Of a DNA stretch of 10,971 nt, positions 1 to 7,593 are shown in pieces (positions within the stretch are counted from its first letter, which is position 1; each line of letters begins with the position of its first letter). The position numbers and the translations under genes were made by a program. Origin of the DNA: Erysipelotrichaceae bacterium (GTDB lineage Bacteria; Bacillota_I; Bacilli_A; Erysipelotrichales; Coprobacillaceae); NCBI GenBank assembly GCA_018365815.1, contig JAGZJH010000049.1, forward strand, positions 1-10,971, read 5' to 3'. Under the pieces are notes generated by a model that did not search any database, was not told where the DNA came from, and was given only the letters and a program-made list of their open reading frames with translations.

Positions 1-86
1 AATTTCTTCTTTCTCTTGCCATTTAGGTTACCTCTCTTTTCTTTTTGATTGATTATAACAGTTCTCATTTCAACTGTCTAATATAG
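1..86. other. Non-coding left edge with a spaced inverted repeat
   Basis: No gene is seen here. An 8-bp inverted repeat, TAGGTTAC at 24-31 and GTAACCTA at 88-95, brackets the stretch, and a smaller one, ACAGTT at 58-63 and AACTGT at 72-77, lies inside it. The right arm of the larger repeat falls where the open frame of the broken integrase begins (after a TAG at 84-86). The arms could mark a recombination edge or be chance in AT-rich DNA. Confidence 0.25.
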
Positions 87-703
87 TGTAACCTATCCAA
101 GTTAGATGCGTTGCTAGAAAGAATTATTATTGTGAAGAAACAATGTCCAAGAAGAGATTATACACAATTTAATTACTATTCCTACGCTGTTGCGCTGTTC
201 ATCGGCTGGTATACAGGTTTACGCGTAAGCGAAACCTTTGCACTTAGAAAAGAAGATTTTGATTTTGAGAACAATACCATTAAAATCCGAAGAAAGCTAG
301 AATATAACGGAGTTAAGAAAAAGGATTTATATACAACAGAAAATCTAAAAATTCAAAAGCAACAATACCAATGGTATCCAAATTAAGAGATGGTATGTTG
401 AAATGGTTTGAAAAGAATCCATATGAAAATGTGATTGTTGATATTAATGGTAACTTTGTTCATCCAATGTCATTTAATGCACGCATCAAAAAGTTGAGGA
501 AAGAATTAGATTTAGACTTTCACTATCATTGTTTAAGACATACATTTACAACTAATTTAGTTGAAAATGATGTAAAGCCTAATATGGCAATGAAATTAGT
601 TAGACATGGAGATATTAAAACAACTTTAGGGGTCTATACTCATGTAAAAGAAGAATCAAAATCAGAAGTATTAGAAAATGTATTTGGAAAGGAAGGACTA
701 TAA
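87..703 (+). pseudogene. Tyrosine recombinase/integrase, N-truncated and frameshifted
   Basis: This is the catalytic half of a phage/ICE-type tyrosine integrase, which would cut and rejoin DNA at attachment sites. The first fragment (frame open from 87; TTG at 111; stop at 386) carries the first catalytic Arg in TGLRVSE (codon 222-224) and the typical 'DFDFENNTIKI' strand. The second fragment (to 703) carries the H-x-x-R box (His 527-529, Arg 536-538, in HCLRHTF), the later His (605-607) and the nucleophile Tyr (635-637, in GVYTHV). The two frames join into normal family sequence (TEKSKNSKATIPMV) if one A is restored in the A-run at 340-343, so this is a single-base deletion. The N-terminal arm-binding and core-binding domains are missing and no ATG or RBS precedes the frame. 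All catalytic residues survive across the two pieces, but no single intact product can be made. The downstream tnpV-type gene starts 3 bases after the stop, as in integrative elements. Confidence 0.88.
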
Positions 704-705
704 TT

Positions 706-1068
706 ATGACAAAGAAAATTGAATATATCAAAACTGGAGATTACTATTATCCCAATCTAAAAGTTGATAATGTATTAGGCAACAAAAAACCATTAGGAAA
801 ATATGGAAGATTGAGATTAGCATATCTAAAACATAATGAGAGAGCGCATTATAACGCTCTCTTGATAGAAAATAAACTGTATGACCATTTACATGAGATT
901 GATAAACAAGCGTGGGAAATGCACGATTTGCTTGTGGAACAGTATAAAGAAAAATGGCGTGTTACTGAACAACTAAAGCAACAAGATCAAATTGAATGGG
1001 TTAGAAAGATGAATTTGATTGAAGCAATTATACAAGATGAACTTTATTTAATGATTGTTGAACAGTAA
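706..1068 (+). CDS. TnpV-family mobile-element protein (copy 1)
   Basis: A 120-residue protein of the TnpV family, a small group of unknown function found beside recombinase genes in Tn4451-like and other integrative elements of Firmicutes. Family hallmarks are the opening 'Y-x-x-x-G-x-x-YP-L', the 'LYDHLHEIDKQA' helix, the 'LVEQYKEK' segment and the 'LKQQDQIEWVRKMN' helix. No membrane segment is seen and the C-terminal half is probably helical. The ATG at 706 lies 3 bases after the integrase stop, with GGAAAGGAAGGA at the integrase 3' end as the ribosome site, so the two were co-transcribed. It is homologous to the gene at 8845-9189: the helical half matches well, but the DNA is much diverged, so this is not a recent duplication. 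Confidence 0.8.
   Translation: MTKKIEYIKTGDYYYPNLKVDNVLGNKKPLGKYGRLRLAYLKHNERAHYNALLIENKLYDHLHEIDKQAWEMHDLLVEQYKEKWRVTEQLKQQDQIEWVRKMNLIEAIIQDELYLMIVEQ
839..862. repeat. Perfect 8-bp hairpin inside tnpV-like gene
   Basis: AGAGAGCG (839-846) pairs with CGCTCTCT (855-862) across an 8-base loop. It is more GC-rich than its surroundings and lies inside a coding frame. There is no U-run, so it is not an intrinsic terminator. Its role is unknown and it may be chance. Confidence 0.4.
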
Positions 1069-1094
1069 ATTTATACGTTCTTAATTGGAATAAT

Positions 1095-1137
1095 GAACTA
1101 AAGGGTAAGGGATAAAAAAATTCTAACCCTTTAGTTC
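1095..1137. terminator. Bidirectional terminator-like hairpin between convergent genes
   Basis: GAACTAAAGGGT (1095-1106) is perfectly complementary to ACCCTTTAGTTC (1126-1137), giving a 12-bp stem with a 19-base loop. It sits between the stop of the plus-strand tnpV-like gene (1068) and the stop of the minus-strand nuclease gene (1123-1125, inside the hairpin). Such placement fits a shared terminator for convergent transcripts. A U-run does not follow the stem directly: on the plus strand the first T-tract is at about 1154-1161. Confidence 0.55.
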
Positions 1138-2052
1138 TATGATTAATTTGGTGTTTTTTTTGATTTCTTTCATTGTGTCAGAATATTTACATACTATAGA
1201 ATCATATTTCTTTTTTATTTTTTTTGAAGAAAGGAAATCTGGTGAACATTCAATGCTCTTAATACTGGCTAACAATTTAGAAGCATTCCCTTTTAAACTA
1301 TTAACTTTTTTCTCTAATTTTTTGATATCGTTGGCATTTTTTTTAAAGTCATCGTTTACATATAATGGTTCATTGCGTTTTTTATATTGAAAATTAATAT
1401 AAGATTCAACGAAAAGTTTACGTTCAAATTCGTTTTTAGTAATTAATTCTAGATTTTTAGGATTATTACCGATATATTTTTTTGTGTCCCAAATATTTAC
1501 TCCATCATCATCTAAACCAATTACTAGAATTGGAATAGGAAAATTAAGTCTAGCGTCCTTTAATTCTCTTATTGGCTTTTCAAATTCAATTATTCCTGAA
1601 TCAATTTTTGGAGCAATATGTTTTGTTGGTACAATAAGAATACAAAAATCTGCAGAATTTTGAGAATAGGCTAATAGAAATTTATACAAATCACGATAAT
1701 AACTAGCATTGTTACCTAATTCGACTTCAATAATTACAGTAAAATTAGCTTTTGGAGAGTATCCTTTTGGTGTTTTAAATGTTTTGCTGAAATCTGCTTT
1801 TAATTTATCGTCTAATTTATCAGAGGTTACTAATGGTTGCGAATCCCAACCTAGAGATGTTAATTTTAAATCGAAATATGTGTTTATAATTTGTTGAACA
1901 ACTTCTAACTTTGGTTGCTTTGCAGATTTTTCTTTATATATAGGTAGTGGACAATCTTTGCATACATTGATGATTTCATCGTAAATTGGTTTATAATTAT
2001 CGTTTTGCAATAATTCATAAGCGTAGTTATGAGAATATAAATCTATTTTCAT
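1123..2052 (-). CDS. Putative second restriction nuclease, BglII/BstYI-like PD-(D/E)xK fold
   Basis: A 309-residue protein. Residues ~50-145 resemble the core of the BglII/BstYI endonuclease family: an amphipathic helix with 'LGWD' (67-70), Asp87, then a hydrophobic strand ending in E109-V-E111 followed by 'LGNNASYYRDLYKF', and a second strand 'DFCILIVPTK' (135-144). In that family the metal site is Asp...Glu-x-Gln; here the Gln position would be Glu. Residues ~225-309 are Lys-rich and look coiled-coil. The ATG directly follows the TAA of the Sau3AI-like gene, and the site AAGGAG lies in that gene's last codons (2062-2067), so the two are translationally coupled. BglII and BstYI cut sites with a GATC core, so a partner of a GATC system is plausible. 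The assignment rests on motif pattern and context. It could instead be an accessory or DNA-binding subunit of the Sau3AI-like enzyme. Confidence 0.55.
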   Translation of the reverse strand: MKIDLYSHNYAYELLQNDNYKPIYDEIINVCKDCPLPIYKEKSAKQPKLEVVQQIINTYFDLKLTSLGWDSQPLVTSDKLDDKLKADFSKTFKTPKGYSPKANFTVIIEVELGNNASYYRDLYKFLLAYSQNSADFCILIVPTKHIAPKIDSGIIEFEKPIRELKDARLNFPIPILVIGLDDDGVNIWDTKKYIGNNPKNLELITKNEFERKLFVESYINFQYKKRNEPLYVNDDFKKNANDIKKLEKKVNSLKGNASKLLASIKSIECSPDFLSSKKIKKKYDSIVCKYSDTMKEIKKNTKLIIELKG

Positions 2053-3576
2053 TTATTTAATCTCCTTATAATTCAATTGTGTTAATAAATATGTATTGTT
2101 AATCCAAAAACTCTGCTTGGTCATCCATTGTCCATCAGGCAACTCATCGGCATTAGATAAATTACCAATGATAGAACCATCTTTGAATTTAAATGCTGAT
2201 TTTGGTGCATGTGGTCTTATATGTATTATTGGATTATCTTTTATTTTAGGTAATGAATTTAAGTATCTTATACTAGTACCATATTTTTGAGGAGTAAATG
2301 TTACACCGTTAATAATGGAAGTTTTTATATTTTCCCAACCTTCTCTTACTGTGTTGTTTAAATCGTTGTATGGCATATTCCATAGTTGCGACCCTGCTAA
2401 CTTATAATGATTACCATCAGATTGATATATTACAAATAAAAATCTAGTAGTATCAAAGTAATTGAACAATGTTGACTCTTCCCAAGTTTCATTTACTAAT
2501 TCTTTGAATTTAAATGGTGGGAAAGACATGTTTTCTTTTATTTTGCCATTTTCTTCAATTCGAATAGCTTTAACGACTATCCCTGCTTTTTCAAATTCTT
2601 CAGCATGACTTCCTTTAATCCCAAGCATTTTATATGCTAGGTGAATCCATTGTGCTTCATTGTTATTGTATTCTCTATCGTACATTGCACAAAGCTCTTT
2701 GTCTGTTCTACCTGCGTGTGAATTGATTTTGTTTATAATATAATTTTCAAATGTTGTTGTTTTTAATATTTCAGAATTTTTTATAATATTTTCGTGTGGT
2801 ACTTTGCTTTTAAGAATGTAATTTTGAAGAATATAGTTCATGTAGCTTTGTTTGAAACAGAAATTTCTTCGTTTTGCGGGAGTATGATTACCATAAAATT
2901 GAGGTTGCATACTTTTTAATGCGGTACTTCCTTTTGTGCATGCACCTAGATAAAGAGTATCGCCTTCGCTCAATTCATGAGCTTTTCCATCTTTTATTTT
3001 TTGATTAATCTTTTCATAATCTTGTATGATAATTTCCAAATCTTCTTTTGGAGGTGTAAATAAGTTTACAAATTTGATTTGATAGTCCATTCTGTCAATG
3101 GATTTATCTCTTAAATAATGAATGAGCAGTATTAGTTTAATCTTATCCCAAACATGACTATCATAGAAATTATCTATGACTGGCTCTTTGAAAGATATGT
3201 TAGTGATTGATAATCTTTCTCCGGCACGATATTCACCTTTCTTCGTTAAATCAATACAGGTTTGTTTTAGTTCTAAACCAACTTTATTGAAGTCAGCTTC
3301 TTGTTCGCTATTTGGTTTATAGCCAAAATATTTTCTTTCTAAAAAACCACCTAATTGACCTTTTGCTTTAGAATTTGTGATGTATCCAACTTCAGGTTCT
3401 TTAACTATCAAATTCTGTGTTTGATGATTGGAATAACTGTAATCATAGTGATTGATATAATATTTTTGAATTGATTGTTCAAACATATTTTCGATTTCCC
3501 GAAAAGTCATAGATTCCAATTTTTTAGCGTAATTAAAGATACTATCTATATCTCTATCGTCGTAGTCAAAAAGCAT
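2053..3576 (-). CDS. Sau3AI-like type II restriction endonuclease (GATC)
   Basis: A 507-residue homologue of Sau3AI (about 489 residues), which cleaves unmethylated 5'-GATC. Conserved stretches in order: the MutH-like catalytic domain with D95...E102-L-K104 in 'ADFNKVGLELKQT'; the linker 'KDGKAHELSEGDTLYLGACTKG' region near 200; 'SFPPFKFKELVNETWEESTLF' near 355; 'RFLFVIYQSDG'; 'IHIRPHAPKS'; and the very C-terminal 'MTKQSFWINN'. Sau3AI contains two MutH-like folds: the N-terminal one cuts, and the C-terminal one is an allosteric DNA-binding domain. Both regions are present here. The ATG at 3576 is preceded by AAAGGAG (3586-3592 on the plus strand, 9-base spacer), an excellent RBS. It is the first gene of a two-gene minus-strand operon, divergent from its cognate methyltransferase. 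By eye, neither this gene nor the next contains any GATC. GATC specificity is inferred from homology. Confidence 0.93.
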   Translation of the reverse strand: MLFDYDDRDIDSIFNYAKKLESMTFREIENMFEQSIQKYYINHYDYSYSNHQTQNLIVKEPEVGYITNSKAKGQLGGFLERKYFGYKPNSEQEADFNKVGLELKQTCIDLTKKGEYRAGERLSITNISFKEPVIDNFYDSHVWDKIKLILLIHYLRDKSIDRMDYQIKFVNLFTPPKEDLEIIIQDYEKINQKIKDGKAHELSEGDTLYLGACTKGSTALKSMQPQFYGNHTPAKRRNFCFKQSYMNYILQNYILKSKVPHENIIKNSEILKTTTFENYIINKINSHAGRTDKELCAMYDREYNNNEAQWIHLAYKMLGIKGSHAEEFEKAGIVVKAIRIEENGKIKENMSFPPFKFKELVNETWEESTLFNYFDTTRFLFVIYQSDGNHYKLAGSQLWNMPYNDLNNTVREGWENIKTSIINGVTFTPQKYGTSIRYLNSLPKIKDNPIIHIRPHAPKSAFKFKDGSIIGNLSNADELPDGQWMTKQSFWINNTYLLTQLNYKEIK

Positions 3577-3621
3577 AGTAAGTCACTCCTTTGGTGTTCG
3601 AATTTTATTCCATTTTTTTGC

Positions 3622-3660
3622 TTGATCGATCTTGATTAAAATGGTACAATAGTATATAAT
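3622..3660 (+). promoter_or_regulatory. Two overlapping promoters for the methyltransferase, with tandem GATC in/at the -35
   Basis: Two sigma-A-like promoters can be read. Upstream: TTGATC (3622-3627), 17-bp spacer, TACAAT (3645-3650). Downstream: TTGATT (3632-3637), 17-bp spacer, TATAAT (3655-3660). GATC occurs twice in direct contact, at 3624-3627 and 3628-3631. The first lies inside the upstream -35 and the second abuts the downstream -35. Methylation of these sites by the encoded enzyme, or binding by it, could alter promoter use. Promoter calls are from consensus only. Confidence 0.55.
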
Positions 3661-3682
3661 TTGTTATAAATCATTATAACAA
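3661..3682. promoter_or_regulatory. Operator-like perfect dyad in R/M spacer
   Basis: TTGTTATAA (3661-3669) and TTATAACAA (3674-3682) form perfect 9-bp inverted repeats around ATCA. The dyad lies at the predicted start point of the downstream methyltransferase promoter and covers the -10 of the predicted minus-strand promoter. It is well placed for a dimeric regulator of both genes. No C-protein gene is visible, and the methyltransferase has no N-terminal helix-turn-helix extension, so the binder is unknown. Confidence 0.45.
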
Positions 3683-3701
3683 TTATATAGGGAAATGACT
3701 A
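3673..3701 (-). promoter_or_regulatory. Candidate promoter of the endonuclease operon
   Basis: Reading the minus strand: TAGTCA (plus 3696-3701), 17-bp spacer, TATAAT (plus 3673-3678), with start expected near 3666. This is a 4/6 match at -35 and 6/6 at -10. It would face the methyltransferase promoter, so the two transcripts overlap and may interfere. The leader to the ATG at 3576 would be about 90 bases and would run through the tandem GATC. Confidence 0.4.
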
Positions 3702-3741
3702 TATAGAATAGAACTTAAATAGGAAACGGAGCGATACAAAA

Positions 3742-5019
3742 ATGGAGAAAACAGTAGTAGAATTATTTGCTGGTGTTGGTGGTTTTAGAGTTGGTTTAAA
3801 TGATATACATTCATTTGATGAAAATGGAGTAGCCATCGAAAATAGTGGCTGGAATTTCGTATGGGCAAATCAATGGGAACCTTCTACTAAAACACAACAT
3901 GCTTTTGAGTGTTATAAAAAAAGATTTAATGTTGAAGAAACTAATAATGAAAATCATGCAGAGTTTTGGAGCAATAAAGATGTATCTACTGTACCTCTAT
4001 CTGTAATTCCTAATCATTCATTATTGGTTGGCGGTTTTCCTTGTCAGGACTATTCAGTAGCTAGATCACTATCAGGTGAAAAGGGTATTGAGGGAAAAAA
4101 AGGTGTTCTTTTTTGGGAAATATCTAGAATATTAAAAGGAAAGAATACTCCTTTTGTATTGCTTGAAAATGTAGATAGATTATTAAAATCACCTGCTAAA
4201 CAAAGAGGTAGGGATTTTGGTATTATGTTACGAACATTTAATGACCTAGGTTACAATGTTGAATGGCGAGTGATTAATGCAGCTGAATATGGATGTGCCC
4301 AAAGAAGAAGAAGAGTGTTTATTTTTGCTTGGAGAAAAGATTTAAGATATAACGCTCTTGCAGATGAAGAAGTTTCTAGTATCTTATATGAAAAAGGTTT
4401 ATTTGCACGTACTTTTCCAATTGAACATATAGCAAAAGATGGAAAAGTATTTAGAAAAACTAATTTAACAGAGTATGCTGATAGAGTTGAAATGACAGAT
4501 AGTTTTAGTTTCCAATTTGGAAATACAGGGGTAATGTTAGATGGAGATGTTTCTACTTTTGATTCACTACCTATTAAAGAATATGCAATAACATTAAGAC
4601 AAATTCGTGAAGATAGAAAAGATTTGGAAGAATTTTATTTAAAAACAGAGCAGGAAGATAAATTCAGAGTGTTAAGAGGTAGTAAAAAAGTAGAAAGAGT
4701 TAGACCAAATGGGGAAAAATATTATTATTCAGAAGGATCTATGGCATTTCCTGATGCGCTAGATTTACCAGGAAGAACTATGCTCACTAGTGAAGGATCA
4801 ATAAATAGAAGCACACATATTATTGAAGATTTACAAACAGGAAATCTTCGTTTTATTACTCCGATTGAGGCAGAAAGAATGCAATCGTTCCCAGATGACT
4901 GGACAAATACGGGTATGCCTAAAAATAGAAGATACTTTATGATGGGGAATGCATTAGTTACAAAAATTATTAATAAATTGGAATTAAATTTAAGAAGTAT
5001 AATCGAAAATGAGGATTAA
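3742..5019 (+). CDS. DNA cytosine-C5 methyltransferase, M.Sau3AI-like (GATC)
   Basis: A 425-residue C5-cytosine methyltransferase that transfers a methyl group from S-adenosylmethionine to cytosine, presumably giving GAT-5mC to protect against the adjacent Sau3AI-like nuclease. Motif I is FAGVGGFR (9-16). Motif IV is GGFPCQDYSVA, with nucleophile Cys101. Motif VI is LLENVDRL, with Glu142. Motif VIII is AQRRRRVFIF (~186-195). The target-recognition region spans ~200-340. Motif IX (GRTMLTSEGS, then NRSTH) and motif X (RYFMMGNALV) follow near the C-terminus. The stretches 'WANQWEPS-K-QHAF-CY' and 'VGGFPCQDYSVARSL-GE-GI-GKKGVLFW' are typical of the M.Sau3AI group. The start at 3742 has GGAG at 3728-3731 with a 10-base spacer. 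No N-terminal helix-turn-helix is fused, unlike autoregulatory M.SsoII. The gene holds three GATC sites (4064, 4736, 4796). It is transcribed divergently from the nuclease operon. Confidence 0.93.
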   Translation: MEKTVVELFAGVGGFRVGLNDIHSFDENGVAIENSGWNFVWANQWEPSTKTQHAFECYKKRFNVEETNNENHAEFWSNKDVSTVPLSVIPNHSLLVGGFPCQDYSVARSLSGEKGIEGKKGVLFWEISRILKGKNTPFVLLENVDRLLKSPAKQRGRDFGIMLRTFNDLGYNVEWRVINAAEYGCAQRRRRVFIFAWRKDLRYNALADEEVSSILYEKGLFARTFPIEHIAKDGKVFRKTNLTEYADRVEMTDSFSFQFGNTGVMLDGDVSTFDSLPIKEYAITLRQIREDRKDLEEFYLKTEQEDKFRVLRGSKKVERVRPNGEKYYYSEGSMAFPDALDLPGRTMLTSEGSINRSTHIIEDLQTGNLRFITPIEAERMQSFPDDWTNTGMPKNRRYFMMGNALVTKIINKLELNLRSIIENED

Positions 5020-5091
5020 AATAAGTTTATAAATACTAAATCAATTTGAGATAGATAAAAAAATTGAAAGTATGAAAAGGATGTGCTTGCT

Positions 5092-7593
5092 ATGGAAAAA
5101 CTGTATTGGAAAACTAGAAAAATAATTATAAGTATGATTTTTCAAATGAAAGCATATGTTCATAAAAGGAGAGACTCTTTTGAAAAAGTAAAAAATGATG
5201 TTGTTTTAGAAAAAAGAATTTTTCATAACGTGATTAAAGTGTTTATAAAAAACATTTTTTTCATTGGATTAATTATTTTTATAGAGCATAAAATAATATA
5301 TTCTGGTTTAATATTTGATGTGATACAAAAATATTCAACATTTGATTTTTTTGAATTTAAAAATCTGATTGCTACTATGAATAGTAGTGTTGCGAAAAAT
5401 TTAGATGTTTTTATAGGTATATTAACTTCTATGGTTGGAATTGCTGGAGTTTTTTTAGGTTTATATTGTGCTAATATTATGGCTTTATTTTCCCAAAAAT
5501 ACGTTAATACTCCTAAAAAAATATCTATACTTTTTGAAAATGATTTAATCACAAATAAATCAATTCAAGATATAACGGATTATTTATTATTTACGATTTT
5601 GGTTTTATTTTTATTAATTTTTGGAATCAATTTTGGCATACTAATGGTTTTAATATGTGTTATAAAAAGTTTTAAAATAATTGTTTCTTTTGGGTTTACA
5701 AGTAGAAGGACATATCAATTTTCAGATATATATTTTGTAACTAATTATATTTATAGAGATATGAACAAAATATTTAAACACTTAAAAAAAGGAAAGTTGT
5801 TCATAAATGATGCAAATTTTCAAAATCATTATAAGAAACAAATGAAAACATTGCTTCGTACATTAAACGAAGTTAATAATTATGTTTTGGAAAAAGAAGA
5901 AATTGCTTCAGCATCATTAGAAAATTTTGTTTTAGAAAATATGGTTATGTTGAAAATTTATTGGGAAGATAAAGCCAAAATAAGTTACAAATCTTATTGG
6001 TATGATGAAAAAATTAAATATAAGAAATGGTATTTCGCTTCTGACCATGAAATTACTATGGCATTGAACACAGGAACCTTATTAAAATATGAAACTGCAA
6101 AAAATTATTGTTGGTTTGAAGAGGAGATTGCTAAAATTAATTATAATTGTTTCGATTATTTGGTCAAAAGAAAATTGTTTTCAGCAATCTATAATATCAT
6201 TCAAAATATAGAACTTCTATCTACAAATTCTGTTTCGTCAGGCACCATATATTTTTTTGTTGACAATTTATATATTGTTCAAACAAAAGTTCAAGATATT
6301 GTAAAAAAATCTTTATTTGCCGAAGAAGAATTGATGGGATTAGTAGAAGCAATAATAACGAATTATTTAGCATTGATTATTGAAACTCGTAAATATTATA
6401 AAACCATTAAAATAAGTGATGTTATTCCCAATATTAAAGATTTTGAAAAAAAAGACTGGTTAACCCCAAATAGATTCTCTAATTTTGAAGATATAAAAAA
6501 ATTACATGATTGTGTAGTAGCTGAAATGGAAATAGAAGGAAAAAGAATAACCCCCGAATGGTATATTAACCAAATGTTTATTAAACATTATTATGATGAG
6601 CTTCTAAGCGTCTATCAATTACTTGATAAAATAGTGAATAAATACATTCCTAAATTTTCGAAAACTTTATTTGATGACGAAAAATTTGGCTCTTCAATGA
6701 TTATATATGCCAAGTATAGTGAGATTATTAGTAAAATAAATGAGTTAAATGTTCATTTAAAAAAAGAAATCGATAAATGTTTAGAATTTCATAAAGAAAA
6801 AGAGATTTTATGGAAAGAAAAACCTGATTATGATATAGTAGAGAAATTTTCTGAAAAATATGTGAGTATGATGCCTGAATGGTGTAAATCCACTAGTGTT
6901 TTCTTTTTAAATCATAAAGAAGATATTGATAAATATCCAGATTTACTAGGGGCTTGTTTAATGTATTTATCTGAATTAATATTTGAAGCAATTATAGAGA
7001 ACGATTATGAAAGCTTTTCTTTGAACTATGAAAATTTATTAGGGGTTTCATTATTGTATAAATCATTTAGTCGAAATGATTTATTAGAAATAAAGGAAAC
7101 TCATAGGCAATTACCTACTTTAGTCACATTGGTTAATCCTATTATTAATTATTGCGAATTATCTGGTTATGCATATCTGAATGGGGAACTTCGAAGTGAT
7201 GAGCGTTGGAAAGAACTTGTTATAAATGATACAAAAGAAAAAATTCAAAATAAAAAGCATATTAAAGATTCATTAGATGTCATGAAGCTTCGAAACATGG
7301 TAATATATAATAATGATATATTACGAACTAATTGGAAAATGAAAATGGAACAGGCATTTATAGATAGTGATTTAATAAAATGGAAGCAGGATAAGTTCTA
7401 TGAAGTATATGATGGAGAAAGTAAACTGATTAATGCAGTTTTAGGAGTCAAAGATAGGTTTGATTTATTCAGGTGCGAGGGATACGATATATATGCAATT
7501 ATTGTTTTAAATAGTTATCTTGGCGAGGAAGAAAAATATAGTAGTATAAGCAATTGGGAGCAACGATATTATGGAAATGAAGAAAATGACTAG
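5092..7593 (+). CDS. Unrecognised large membrane-anchored protein
   Basis: I do not recognise this 833-residue protein. Hydrophobic stretches at about 47-66, 105-128, 163-180 and 182-200 predict four membrane helices. The motif-like segment between helices 2 and 3 (LGLYCANIMALFSQKYVNTPKK, then a charged FENDL) recalls other bacterial multi-helix membrane proteins of unknown function. The remaining ~630 residues are soluble, charged and rich in predicted helix. I see no Walker A, nuclease, protease or HTH motif. The ATG at 5092 is chosen because AAAAGG at 5075-5080 is 11 bases away; the in-frame GTG at 5083 would leave only 2 bases. It begins 72 bases after the methyltransferase and may share its transcript. 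It overlaps the next gene by 23 bases. Base composition is very AT-rich, like its partner, and unlike the mannosidase gene. A role in defence is inferred only from position. Confidence 0.75.
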   Translation: MEKLYWKTRKIIISMIFQMKAYVHKRRDSFEKVKNDVVLEKRIFHNVIKVFIKNIFFIGLIIFIEHKIIYSGLIFDVIQKYSTFDFFEFKNLIATMNSSVAKNLDVFIGILTSMVGIAGVFLGLYCANIMALFSQKYVNTPKKISILFENDLITNKSIQDITDYLLFTILVLFLLIFGINFGILMVLICVIKSFKIIVSFGFTSRRTYQFSDIYFVTNYIYRDMNKIFKHLKKGKLFINDANFQNHYKKQMKTLLRTLNEVNNYVLEKEEIASASLENFVLENMVMLKIYWEDKAKISYKSYWYDEKIKYKKWYFASDHEITMALNTGTLLKYETAKNYCWFEEEIAKINYNCFDYLVKRKLFSAIYNIIQNIELLSTNSVSSGTIYFFVDNLYIVQTKVQDIVKKSLFAEEELMGLVEAIITNYLALIIETRKYYKTIKISDVIPNIKDFEKKDWLTPNRFSNFEDIKKLHDCVVAEMEIEGKRITPEWYINQMFIKHYYDELLSVYQLLDKIVNKYIPKFSKTLFDDEKFGSSMIIYAKYSEIISKINELNVHLKKEIDKCLEFHKEKEILWKEKPDYDIVEKFSEKYVSMMPEWCKSTSVFFLNHKEDIDKYPDLLGACLMYLSELIFEAIIENDYESFSLNYENLLGVSLLYKSFSRNDLLEIKETHRQLPTLVTLVNPIINYCELSGYAYLNGELRSDERWKELVINDTKEKIQNKKHIKDSLDVMKLRNMVIYNNDILRTNWKMKMEQAFIDSDLIKWKQDKFYEVYDGESKLINAVLGVKDRFDLFRCEGYDIYAIIVLNSYLGEEEKYSSISNWEQRYYGNEEND

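Noticed and set aside
1139..1390. Plus-strand open frame opposite the second nuclease gene
   Set aside because: Phe/Leu-rich antisense shadow of a well-supported minus-strand gene, with no ribosome site.
5041..5067. Hairpin TCAATTT / AAATTGA after the methyltransferase gene as a terminator
   Set aside because: The stem is only 7 bp and AT-rich, no U-run follows, and it lies just before the next gene's RBS; read-through seems likely.
5223..5552. Minus-strand 109-codon frame inside the membrane protein gene
   Set aside because: It is the complement of the membrane-helix codons, with no RBS or recognisable family.
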